64,000 nucleotides of DNA from Paenibacillus aceris (lineage in GTDB: Bacteria; Bacillota; Bacilli; Paenibacillales; NBRC-103111). The stretch spans positions 1 to 64,000 of the forward strand of contig NZ_JAGGKV010000020.1 in NCBI RefSeq assembly GCF_017874035.1. Reading direction: 5' to 3'. The number at the start of each line of letters is the position of its first letter. Within the stretch, counting starts at the first letter, position 1. This document shows positions 16,781 to 25,600 of the stretch, piece by piece. The translations under genes and the position numbers were made by a program. The notes below the pieces were generated by a model, which had not been told where the DNA came from, made no database searches, and worked only from the letters and a program-made list of their open reading frames with translations.

Positions 16781-17302
16781 CTAGCCTCGCAATGCCTGAA
16801 CAACCTGCTCTGCACTGGCTTCACCGCTGGCCACCAGCTCCACATGCTCGGCAAACATATCGCACATATAAACGAATAAGCTCAAAATCTCCAATACTTC
16901 CTCGCTATTAAAAGAACGCGCAGCTGAAATGCTGTAAACATATCGGTAATGCAGCTCGTTATGCTCATTGATGCCAAAATGGCCGATAGGCAATCGCGTA
17001 TTGATCTCTAGCAAAACAGAGGCAACCTCATCGCGTTTTCCTTCTTCGAGGTGAAATGGAAGTGTACTGTAAATTTGCAGCAGCTGGATAGAAGTGATCT
17101 CCTCGTCGTTCAAAGGCAAAAAGCTAAAATGCAGAAAGCGTTCCCGCTCTTTTTTATCCTCCTGAAAACCAGCCATCAGCACATGAAGCGGAATCGCTTC
17201 TGATTTTTCCAACAAATTCGTGGCAAGGCCTGTCTCATCCAAAATATCTTTCAAAAGCCCTAACTGCGCCAAATGGCGCGCGTGTACAAGGTCTGGCAGC
17301 AT
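16781..17302 (-). CDS. YbjN-like / secretion-chaperone-like small protein
   Basis: 173-aa acidic, cytosolic protein. The alternating strand-helix pattern (IPLHVLMAGFQ, FLHFSFLPLN, LLEINTRLPIGHFGIN, HYRYVYSISAARSFNSEEVLEIL) resembles the YbjN / type III secretion chaperone fold. I am not certain of the family. It is the last gene of the run, 14 bp after the gene for the large QRTAGN protein, with AAGGGTGA before its ATG. A chaperone or loader role for the two upstream cargo-like proteins is an inference from fold and position. Confidence 0.55.
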   Translation of the reverse strand: MLPDLVHARHLAQLGLLKDILDETGLATNLLEKSEAIPLHVLMAGFQEDKKERERFLHFSFLPLNDEEITSIQLLQIYSTLPFHLEEGKRDEVASVLLEINTRLPIGHFGINEHNELHYRYVYSISAARSFNSEEVLEILSLFVYMCDMFAEHVELVASGEASAEQVVQALRG

Positions 17303-17316
17303 GTATCTTCACCCTT

Positions 17317-19227
17317 CTATTCTCTTTGTCCCATTGCTTCAATTAGTTTGCTTCTTAGTTTATCCCGATCATCTTTAAACTTCTCAAGAGCAGGCAAACT
17401 TACACCCGCTGCTTCGACATAGCTTTTTACTTGAGAGTACCGTGCAAGAACGGCTGGATCTGGCGTTGCCGGCGCTGGTACGGCTGCGGTTGGTGCCGCT
17501 GCGCTTGGCGTTGCCGGTGCTGGTGCGGCTGTTGTTGGCGCGGTTGCCGCTGCAGGGGCCGGTGCGGCTGTTGTCGGTGCCATCGCGGTTGCTGCCGGAA
17601 CTGGTGCTGGTGCCGCTGGCGCTGGTGCTGGTGCAACTGTTGGCGTCGCTGCTGCCGGTGTTAACCCAGGAAGACTCTGGATCATATGGATAATCAGATC
17701 CGCATCCTTTGCACGTCGTTCCTGTTTCTTCTCGGTTGATTTATCCGCATTGAAGACCGCCTTCGTTATTCCCCAAGCTCCGGCTTTCGCAGCTCGGTCA
17801 CGTCCAGCTTGTTTCAACGATCGGACGACAGGCATCGCAGCACCGACGCCAGAGGCAACGATTTTGAGCGGTGTGCCGACCTGAGCACCTACACCTGTCA
17901 GCGTAGCGATGTCTCCTGCGATTTTGGTTAACTCGATACCAATTTGCAGACCTCCGCGGTTCGTGCGCTTCACGTTAATATTTTTCATTTCTTTGGCGAG
18001 TTCATACTGCGCAATTTCTTCGAGTTCCGTCTCTGCTTGTGCGTCGCCCTGCGCTTTTCTGGCTTCGAGCACCTGCTTATGAATCTTCAGCTTCTCTTTG
18101 TCCACGCCGGCATTCCGGAACCATCTTTTAGCCGTTACAAAAGATTTCCCCGCATTCTTGCCCTTAAAGTCACGTTTCAGCGCAGTCATCGCCGAGCGGT
18201 TTAAACCTGCTTTGATGACGTCAACCGTTTTGATGGCAATTTTTACACCGCTCACGGCGATGCTGACACCCGGAATAACGCTAGTCAAACTTGCTGTGCT
18301 TGTCTCCATAATTTCCATAATGCCTTTGGCGACTTTGAGCCCTGATTGGGCAGCCTGAATCGCATTGCTTATCACATCGATGACACCTTTGGCTGTTTCG
18401 CCCTTATCGAGCCCGCCATTCTCCGAATGCTTGCTATACATATCATAGATGGATTTAACAGCCATAATGGTGCTTTTCACAGCAGAAATCGCTTCTGCTA
18501 CAGTACCGGTGTAATCACTTACTGACGAGGAAGCGCCGACACCGTCGGTATTACCGGTGGATTTGGCAGCTTTATCGACCAAGCCGGCGGAGCCGCTGAC
18601 CATTTTACCGCTGGATTCGATCATGGATGAACCAGTGGCTGCATAGTTCCAACGTTTATTATGGTCGGTACGGTCACCGTCCTCAGAGATGGAGAGGGTC
18701 TCTCTAATCGCGCTCAAAATTTGAAAAGGACCGCCGATCAAATCCGCTGTGGCGGCAACCGCGCCATGCGATGCCGATTGCTGCGCCAGACTGGCATCTT
18801 TGGTCGTGTCGTAGGCATCTTTGAAATCGTCTGACTTATTGCCGAAGCTTTCACTAAAAGCGGAAATGATACCTGCCCCGGTATCGGCCCCCTCTTTGAG
18901 CGAGTCAGACGCTGGTGCTGCAGTCGGGGCCACCACAGGCACTGGCGCAGCCTGTGCTGGTGCTGTCTGCGACGGGGCCGCTGTCGGCACTGGCACCGTA
19001 GACGGTGGGGCGACCGCCTGCTGCTGTGGATTCCGTTGAATCATTTGAATCGCGTAAGTTTGGGTCGCGCGATTCCCGGCAGTTCGCTGCATCTGCATAA
19101 AGAAGTCTCTAGCCAGAGGAGACGTCTGAGGCGAAGCCATACCGCTTGTCTTTACTTTTTGTGATTGCGCAGCCTTCTGTTGTGAAAGACCTGCTGATTT
19201 GGATTGGTGCTGGTTACCTTGTGCCAT
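17317..19227 (-). CDS. Large protein with eCIS-cargo-like N-terminus and hydrophobic helical core
   Basis: 636 aa from the ATG at 19227, which has AAAGGAG 9 bases upstream; an upstream in-frame extension to 19344 lacks support. Near residue 45 it carries MQRTAGNRAT, the QRTxGN signature also found in the neighbouring DUF4157 protein. Then come a Pro/Ala linker (about 70-115), a long Ala/Gly/Ser-rich, partly hydrophobic helical region (about 120-350; GGPFQILSAI, VISNAIQAAQSGLKVAKGI, SVIPGVSIAVSGVKIAIK), a charged helical segment (about 365-450), a second hydrophobic stretch and an Ala-Pro-Thr low-complexity linker (about 530-590) before a short helical tail. No enzyme motif was found. It may be a membrane-acting cargo or toxin; unproven. 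Confidence 0.6.
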   Translation of the reverse strand: MAQGNQHQSKSAGLSQQKAAQSQKVKTSGMASPQTSPLARDFFMQMQRTAGNRATQTYAIQMIQRNPQQQAVAPPSTVPVPTAAPSQTAPAQAAPVPVVAPTAAPASDSLKEGADTGAGIISAFSESFGNKSDDFKDAYDTTKDASLAQQSASHGAVAATADLIGGPFQILSAIRETLSISEDGDRTDHNKRWNYAATGSSMIESSGKMVSGSAGLVDKAAKSTGNTDGVGASSSVSDYTGTVAEAISAVKSTIMAVKSIYDMYSKHSENGGLDKGETAKGVIDVISNAIQAAQSGLKVAKGIMEIMETSTASLTSVIPGVSIAVSGVKIAIKTVDVIKAGLNRSAMTALKRDFKGKNAGKSFVTAKRWFRNAGVDKEKLKIHKQVLEARKAQGDAQAETELEEIAQYELAKEMKNINVKRTNRGGLQIGIELTKIAGDIATLTGVGAQVGTPLKIVASGVGAAMPVVRSLKQAGRDRAAKAGAWGITKAVFNADKSTEKKQERRAKDADLIIHMIQSLPGLTPAAATPTVAPAPAPAAPAPVPAATAMAPTTAAPAPAAATAPTTAAPAPATPSAAAPTAAVPAPATPDPAVLARYSQVKSYVEAAGVSLPALEKFKDDRDKLRSKLIEAMGQRE

Positions 19228-19315
19228 CAGACGTGACTCCTTTATGCAATTTGTTCCTGTATGCGAAAAAGCAACAGGTGACTTGAGGTTACCTGCTGCC
19301 CATAATCGGGTACGC

Positions 19316-20290
19316 CTATTTGCCGCCTCGCTGTTGAATGACATGCGTTAATTCGTGCCCGAGCAGCTCCTGCCCTTGACGAGAATCCGGGTTATATCGG
19401 CCTTCACGGAAAAAGATATCATTCCCTGTCGCAAAGGCTTCCGCACCTAGGGAAGCGTTAAGCTTCGACGACTCTGAATCATTATGGATATTTACTTGAC
19501 TGAAATCCGCTTTAAAAGCTGACTCCATCTTTGCTTGAATTTGAGCGTCCATTTTGGACCCGCTGCCTTGCTTGGATTTAATCTGCGATTCAATCGACGC
19601 CCCTGCCTCAAACGCTCCGTCGTCGGACGCCTTCATCTGCAGCTCTTCCTCTTCAGACTCTCCACCCTCGCTTCGCTGTATCGTCTCCGATGAAGGCTTC
19701 ATCTGCAGCTCTTCCTCCTCAGACTCTCCACCCTCGCTTCGCTGTATCGTCTCCGATGAAGGCTTCATCTGCAGCTCTTCCTCCTCAGACTCTCCGCCCT
19801 CGCTTCGCTGTATCGTCTCCGATGAAGGCTTCATCTGCAGCTCTTCCTCCTCAGACTCTCCGCCCTCGCTTCGCTGTATCGTCTCCGACAAAGGCTTCAT
19901 CTGCAGCTCTTCCTCCTCAGACTCTCCGCCCTCACTTCGTTGTATCGTCTCCGATGAAGGCTTCATCTGCAGCTCTTCCTCTTCAGACTCTCCGCCCTCG
20001 CTTCGCTGAACATCAGCAGCTGATGCCCCGCTATTTTCAGAAGCTGCAATATGATCCGCTACTTCTGCTCCGACTCGGTCCGCCTCTTGTTCATAGGCAT
20101 CTCCAGCGGGTCCAACTGTCAGCTTCGTCTGTACCGACAGCATGCTGCCTACCGCTTTGTTGCCAATGGTCCGCTGTATATTCATAAGATCTGCTCCAGC
20201 AGACTGTTCGTGGGCATTGCTCTTGGTGCGATGGTGTTGATGCAGGGAAGTATCTGGCTGCCTGTTGATACGCGATTGGTGCATTGGCAT
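19316..20290 (-). CDS. DUF4157 (eCIS-associated, metallopeptidase-like) protein
   Basis: 324 aa from the ATG at 20290 (AGGAGGG five bases upstream); an upstream extension to 20383 lacks a ribosome site. Order: a basic N-terminus, the marker MNIQRTIGNKAVG (about 36-48) and LTVGPAGDAYEQEADRVGAEV, six tandem 22-residue acidic repeats (QRSEGGESEEEELQMKP..., about 93-220), then the DUF4157 domain. That domain has FKADFSQVNIHNDSESSKLN, GAEAFATGNDIFFREG and the zinc-type HELTHVIQQ close to the C-terminus. DUF4157 proteins are known mostly as cargo or toxins linked to extracellular contractile injection systems. Here the protein stops right after the domain, so no separate effector domain is attached. 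Confidence 0.85.
   Translation of the reverse strand: MPMHQSRINRQPDTSLHQHHRTKSNAHEQSAGADLMNIQRTIGNKAVGSMLSVQTKLTVGPAGDAYEQEADRVGAEVADHIAASENSGASAADVQRSEGGESEEEELQMKPSSETIQRSEGGESEEEELQMKPLSETIQRSEGGESEEEELQMKPSSETIQRSEGGESEEEELQMKPSSETIQRSEGGESEEEELQMKPSSETIQRSEGGESEEEELQMKASDDGAFEAGASIESQIKSKQGSGSKMDAQIQAKMESAFKADFSQVNIHNDSESSKLNASLGAEAFATGNDIFFREGRYNPDSRQGQELLGHELTHVIQQRGGK
19631..20012 (-). repeat. Six tandem 66-bp coding repeats in the DUF4157 gene
   Basis: Units start at 19631, 19697, 19763, 19829, 19895 and 19961 with an exact 66-bp period and very few differences. They encode 22-residue acidic units containing SEEEELQMK. The frame is kept throughout. Such near-identical repeats should be able to change in number by slippage or recombination. 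Confidence 0.95.
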
Positions 20291-20397
20291 ATGAACCCTC
20301 CTAGAATGGTAGTACTGAGCAAAAATGCCGTCTATTGACGGATTGCGCCCCATCATTTTCCGTGTCTGAGCGCACGATGTCATCTAATTTCACTATA

Positions 20398-21822
20398 TCA
20401 TACCTGTGTATCTTTGAGGTTACATTTGAATGGTTTTCGATCTACAATAAGTACGGCAATATCGTCTGATTGGATAGCTCCGTCAGCGAATCGGTCTACG
20501 TCCCGGGCGATGTGATCCAGCATTTGCATTTGCTGAGCGGACAGCTCCTTTTTCAACAACTCGTGAAGGCGCAGGAAACCGTACTGCTCCTGCTGCCGAT
20601 TCTCTGCTTCCGTAATGCCGTCCGTAAACAAAATAATACGGTCACCCAAACCAAGATTTACTTCATTATCGGAGTAAAGCATGTCATCCATGACGCCAAG
20701 CGGAAGTCCCTTTCTCCCCTTCAACTGTTCCACGTCCCCGCTCTCACGCACTACATATGGAGGACAATGGCCGCCGTCACTGTACAGCAGCTTCCCCGTG
20801 CCTACTTCGAGCACACCGCAGAAAATCGTCGCAAACATCGTCGAATCGTCTTTATACAGCTCCTGATTCACGGCGGTAAGCAGCTCTCCGGGCGACATCC
20901 CAGGCGACATTTTACCTTTGAGCAAGGTCATCGTAACGGCCATGAATAGCGCCGCAGGAATCCCTTTATCCGAAACATCCCCTAAAACAAAGAACAGCTT
21001 GTCTTCACCGATGCGAAAATAATCATAGAAATCCCCGCCTACTTCGCGAGCCGGACGTATATACGCCTGTGTCTCAGCAGCAGCTGCAATCCCATCGGTA
21101 TCACTGTAACCCGCTGCCGAAGCGCTGGTCATCTGCAAGCCATGACGTGGCAGGAAGCCCATTTGAATGTCTGTTGCGATGCGCAGCTCACTTTCCATCC
21201 GCTCCTTGGCAGCCGTCGTTTTCTCCAGCGCATCGTAGAGCATGGCATTTTCCAAGGACGCAGCGATCGGAGAGGCAATAGACTCCAGCAGCTGTAAATC
21301 ACGGTCGGTGAAATGCGCGAAATCCCGCTTGTTCAGCACCTGCAGGACGCCAATGATCTTACCTTTGCTTGCGAGCGGCACGCAAAGCATGCTGCGCGTT
21401 GGATACTCGACTCGCTTGGCAACCTTGGACGACCAGCGCTCGTCCTGCGCCGCATCGTCAATTTTGACCGATCGGCCGGTCTGTGCGACCCAGCCAGCGA
21501 TGCCTTCGCCAATTTTGAGGCGAATTTCGCGGACTTCATCGCCTTTCTCGCCGAGCGCAAGGTCAAAAAACAGCTCGCCCTTTTCCTCATCGACCAAAAT
21601 AACGGAAGACGCTTCCGCATTCATGATGCGCGAAGAGGTCTCCATGATTTTGATCAACAAATCCTGCTTCTGAATCGTCGAATTCACTTCCAAGCTGACA
21701 TCGAACAGCTGCATCGTCCGCTGAAGCTCCAGCTCAGCCGTTTTGCGCCTTCGCTCGCTGAGCTGCCATACGATACCGATCACCAAACAGACAAGAAGAA
21801 GAACACCTGCGACGATATTCAT
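20398..21822 (-). CDS. GAF-PP2C (SpoIIE-type) protein phosphatase, membrane anchored
   Basis: 474 aa from the ATG at 21822 (AGGAGG eight bases upstream; a TTG at 21825 is also in frame). One N-terminal helix (about 5-23), a GAF sensor domain (about 40-195), a short coiled linker and a SpoIIE/RsbU PP2C domain (about 245-465). The metal-binding Asp motifs are intact: GGDFYDYF, LGDVSDKG, YSDGGH and LFTDGITEAEN. It should dephosphorylate a STAS-domain antagonist, most likely the one encoded 51 bp upstream. The GAF domain would sense the input signal. Confidence 0.9.
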   Translation of the reverse strand: MNIVAGVLLLVCLVIGIVWQLSERRRKTAELELQRTMQLFDVSLEVNSTIQKQDLLIKIMETSSRIMNAEASSVILVDEEKGELFFDLALGEKGDEVREIRLKIGEGIAGWVAQTGRSVKIDDAAQDERWSSKVAKRVEYPTRSMLCVPLASKGKIIGVLQVLNKRDFAHFTDRDLQLLESIASPIAASLENAMLYDALEKTTAAKERMESELRIATDIQMGFLPRHGLQMTSASAAGYSDTDGIAAAAETQAYIRPAREVGGDFYDYFRIGEDKLFFVLGDVSDKGIPAALFMAVTMTLLKGKMSPGMSPGELLTAVNQELYKDDSTMFATIFCGVLEVGTGKLLYSDGGHCPPYVVRESGDVEQLKGRKGLPLGVMDDMLYSDNEVNLGLGDRIILFTDGITEAENRQQEQYGFLRLHELLKKELSAQQMQMLDHIARDVDRFADGAIQSDDIAVLIVDRKPFKCNLKDTQV

Positions 21823-21873
21823 CAAGTACGCCTCCTCAACTCTTCACCCTTCCTCAAAGTCCCGTTCGCAGCG

Positions 21874-22209
21874 TTAAGAAATGGCATGGATCGCATCCGC
21901 TTCCTTCTCATAGATCGAAAAAATCGAACTAAACCCCGACATATCAAACACTTCTTTGACATGCTCGTTCATGCGCGCGAGCGCCAGCTTGCCTTGAATG
22001 ACCTTGATCATTTTGGCTGCGGAAAGCAAGCTTCTAAGTCCTGCGGAGCTGACATAATCAAGTCCTTGCAGATCAAAAACAAACTTGCCCTTCCCCTGCT
22101 CGACCAGCTTCGCGAAAGCCGCTTCCAAGCTAGCGGATGTATTTGCATCCAGTCTGCCGTTCAAGCTTAGCAGTACGATATCACCCTGAATTTGCTCATG
22201 GATATTCAT
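21874..22209 (-). CDS. STAS-domain anti-sigma factor antagonist
   Basis: 111-aa single STAS domain. The phosphorylatable Ser sits in LDYVSSAGLRSLL (about residues 50-62), matching the SSxGLR switch of SpoIIAA/RsbV. Its ATG overlaps the end of the kinase gene by four bases, so the pair is made together. In partner switching the unphosphorylated form captures the kinase. Confidence 0.9.
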   Translation of the reverse strand: MNIHEQIQGDIVLLSLNGRLDANTSASLEAAFAKLVEQGKGKFVFDLQGLDYVSSAGLRSLLSAAKMIKVIQGKLALARMNEHVKEVFDMSGFSSIFSIYEKEADAIHAIS

Positions 22210-22643
22210 GAGATTCCCTCCTCTTGAATCCGCCTTTTGGTCATCATCAGCACATTTTCTTCATTTAAACGCTCATAGCGGATATCATCCATCACTTGTT
22301 TCACGAAGTGAATGCCCAGACCGCCGATTCCACGCTCGTCCACGCTAAGATCAACGCGCGGGCTTGCCCTCAACAGCGGATTAAAGGGAATTCCGCGATC
22401 TGTCATACAAAGCTCCCAGCCATCCGCCGAAGCCCCGATATCAATGCGGATGGCATGCAGGCCGCGCTCGTCCGGGGGATATCCGTAGAGAATGATATTT
22501 GTTGCAAGCTCGTCGCAGACCAGATTCAGTTGGAATAACGTTTGTTCATCCATGTCCATCGATTGTGACAAGCCTTTTAAGAATGCCCCAAGCCGCTCCA
22601 GCTCCTTCAGATCGTTGCTTAACACGATGGTCTCTAATGACAC
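22206..22643 (-). CDS. RsbW/SpoIIAB-like serine kinase (HATPase anti-sigma fold)
   Basis: 145 aa, started by GTG at 22643 behind GAGGGTGGG. The GHKL ATPase boxes are present: N box CDELATNIILYGYP (about 47-60), G1-like MTDRGIPFNP (about 90-99) and GGLGIHFVKQVMD (about 113-125). It should phosphorylate the STAS partner and bind a target protein. No sigma factor gene is adjacent, so the target is unknown. Confidence 0.88.
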   Translation of the reverse strand: MSLETIVLSNDLKELERLGAFLKGLSQSMDMDEQTLFQLNLVCDELATNIILYGYPPDERGLHAIRIDIGASADGWELCMTDRGIPFNPLLRASPRVDLSVDERGIGGLGIHFVKQVMDDIRYERLNEENVLMMTKRRIQEEGIS

Positions 22644-22680
22644 GGCATTCCCACCCTCTCTGCTCGTACACCTATCCAGC

Positions 22681-25600
22681 TTAAGCCATTTTCAGTAGCA
22701 TGTTTTCCAACAAACGGACGCGAGCACTCGAGGCATGCAGCAGCCCGATGCCGATCTCCGGGTACAGTCTCACTAGGCGGGAAAGGCTTTCTCCTTGCAG
22801 CACAAGCACACGCACTTCATCGAATATGGCCTGTGCTGTAATCGAGGAAGGCGATCCGTCTAAAGCGGTCGTTTCTCCCAACGCCTGCTTAGGTCCAAGA
22901 ACGCCGATTGTTCCCGTCTCGCCGACACCGGTCTCATTGCTTAACTCAACATTGCCCTCGATGATTAAATACATCGCTGAATTACTTTGCCCGCGACGCA
23001 GCAAATACGTCAGGTCTTCGTGTACTTCTTCCGTTGCAATGCCGGCGATTAAGCCTAGTTCGTCCACCGACAGATCAGCGAATAAGGAAACCTGCTTCAG
23101 GAAAATAACTTTATCGAGCATGGTCAAAAACTTGCGTTCTTCTCTCATTTCATCACGCTCCAATGAACTTCGTGCGTAAACGGCAATCTCTTTCAGCCAA
23201 TCGTCTGACCACGCTGCAGCCTCTTGCAAAAGTACGAGCGGCTCCGTTACCGCCGTTTCGCTGCGGGACGTCCCTTGCTTCAACAGCTCCAGCAGCGCTG
23301 AAGCTAACTTGCGGTCGCCGAGCCCCTCAGCAAGCACTTCAAGCGCATTATCGCGAACTTCTTCGCTCTCGTCCTTGGTAGCTTCACGGAGTGTCGCGAC
23401 AACCCGTTCGTCGACGAACTTGGCCATGACGGCCCAGGCGCCGCCGACCAGCGCATTGTGCAGCTCTGCGCACCGCTGGTTTGCCAGCTCGGCTAGCCCG
23501 TCCATGCCTAGCTGCAGCAGTGCCGCCGGCAACGCCCGTTCATGCGTAGAAGCAAGCATACGGCTTACACAGCGATCAACGAGTTGTGTTCTTATTTCAT
23601 TTTCATCCAACAGTTCTGCAAGGGCAGTAACCGCTGCGTTCCAAATAAAAGGATTCGCATGATTCACGCTGCCCGACAGGGCTGGCAGAGCTTTATCGCC
23701 CATATCTACCAAAGCTTGAAGAATCGCTTTGCGCAGCTCTTGATCCGCTAGCGGCACCATGCTCAAGAGAACCGGAATCGCCTCAACTTGGCAAAGCTTA
23801 CCGAGACACGCTGCAGCGGCAACTTTGACCGCTGGCCGGTGATCATCGAGCAGCGTCAGCACCCAAGCGGAATACGAGCTCAGCTTCAGATCCGCTACGG
23901 TATGGCAGCCATATACCGCCCATTCCCCGCCGTTATCCAGCATTTTGATAATCGCCTCGTCACAGGCCTGATAGCTCTCTTCACTTTCGAGCGCGTAAAG
24001 CGCCTTAACCCCTTCATGCACAACTTTCGGGTGGTTATCCAGCAGCTTGACGCGAATAAAAAAGTGCGACTGGCTTCGCAGATGCGTGGCCCTTGAAATG
24101 AGTTTAACGCTTTCTGCGCGCACCTCCGGATCCTCATCCTCCAGGAACGATGCGACCTGTACGAGATCCTGAATCGTAGCGCTTTGAAGATTCATCGCCC
24201 GCAGCACGGCAATGCGGATTCGTGAGCTCTCTTCTCCGATCATCCCGATCAAGTGCGGCAGGAACGCGGAGTCCTTCGCTTTGCCGATCACTTCGAGCGC
24301 CAGCTCCCGCACATAATCGTTCGGATGCTTCAAGTAGTCAAGCATGGCGGATAGCGCTTTGGAACTGCGGATACCCCCGATAAAGGACTCCGCTATGTCC
24401 GATAGATCGGCACGCAGTGATTGTACGCTTTTGACCAGCTCACGGATGTACAAATGTCTTCCGTACCATGCGACAATGACGAGGATCGCAGCTAGACCCA
24501 CGCCTAGCCAAGCCAGAGGCGACAGCTGAATCAGACCGAAAGAGTGAAGCAGCGACAGCAAGGAGCCGATTAAAATACCGCCGGAGGCAGCTACGCCCTG
24601 AGCAAAATAACGATAGCCATCCCGTTTTGAGATCGGCATCATTTTGAAAAAGAGCTGATAACACGGCTCCGCTATGTAATAAAGCAAAATATAAAAAACG
24701 GCATAGGAACCCGAAACCATCGCCAATCCAATCGACTGATTGATAAATAACGCGGTAAGCCAGAAGCCGCCGAAAAATAAGATCGTAATCGCCAGCAGCA
24801 TATTGCTTGCGCCTAGCCAGTTCATTAAGCGTGTAGACACCGTTTGCAGCAACAAACAGAATGTAAATTGAATAGCCGTAATTAAACCGTAAAAAGAGGT
24901 TAAATCCCCCTCCTGCGGAAACCTAGCTTCCGTCGCAGTAAAGTACTGGTACTCGATCATAAAATACACGGCCGGCATCAGCGTCATTAACGCAATAGCG
25001 CACAGCAAGAACGGGCTGCGCAGCATCTGCTTCGCGTAGTAGCCCGCAGGCAGCTGATCTTCTCCCTCAGCGTTGCCCGGTCCGTTCTGATTTTTCAGTC
25101 GCAGATCTTCTTTTAACGTTAGCGGAGCCAAATAACGCGCCAGCGCCTTACGAAAAAAGATGAAGCCGAACACCATCAGCACAGGAGCAAGCGCGTAAAC
25201 AGCTTCCGTACCGAGCAGCTTGCCGATTTGGTGAGCGATTAAACCGGCGGTAATCCCCCCTGTTGTCGTTGAAGCGATGAACACCGGCATTAGTCTTTTG
25301 GCTTGCTGAGTAGGACATAAATCAAATGCCGTGCTCCATAAGAGCAGCGTCAGCTGCCTTACAACAAAGTTCGAGGAAAGGAACAGAATGGGATAATAGT
25401 AGCGGAAATCAACGCCGCCCAGCTTGAAGCCCAGCAGCACCGCACCGTTCAACACCAGTAAGCCGATCATGATCAGATAGAGCGTCGTCATCATTTTAGC
25501 CTTCGGCATTCGGTTGGCGAGCTTCGCCAGCAGCCAGCCCTCCAGAGGCATGATGGCCGCTTCGACAATATAGATATAGGGCAAATACTGCACGCCGAAT

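Noticed and set aside
17427..17693. Cys/Arg-rich and His/Gln-rich ORFs in other frames near 17.5 kb
   Set aside because: They are frame shadows of the Ala-Pro-Thr low-complexity linker in the 17317-19227 gene.
19554..20187. Plus-strand repetitive Ser-rich ORFs opposite the DUF4157 gene
   Set aside because: They are antisense readings of the 66-bp tandem repeats, without ribosome sites.
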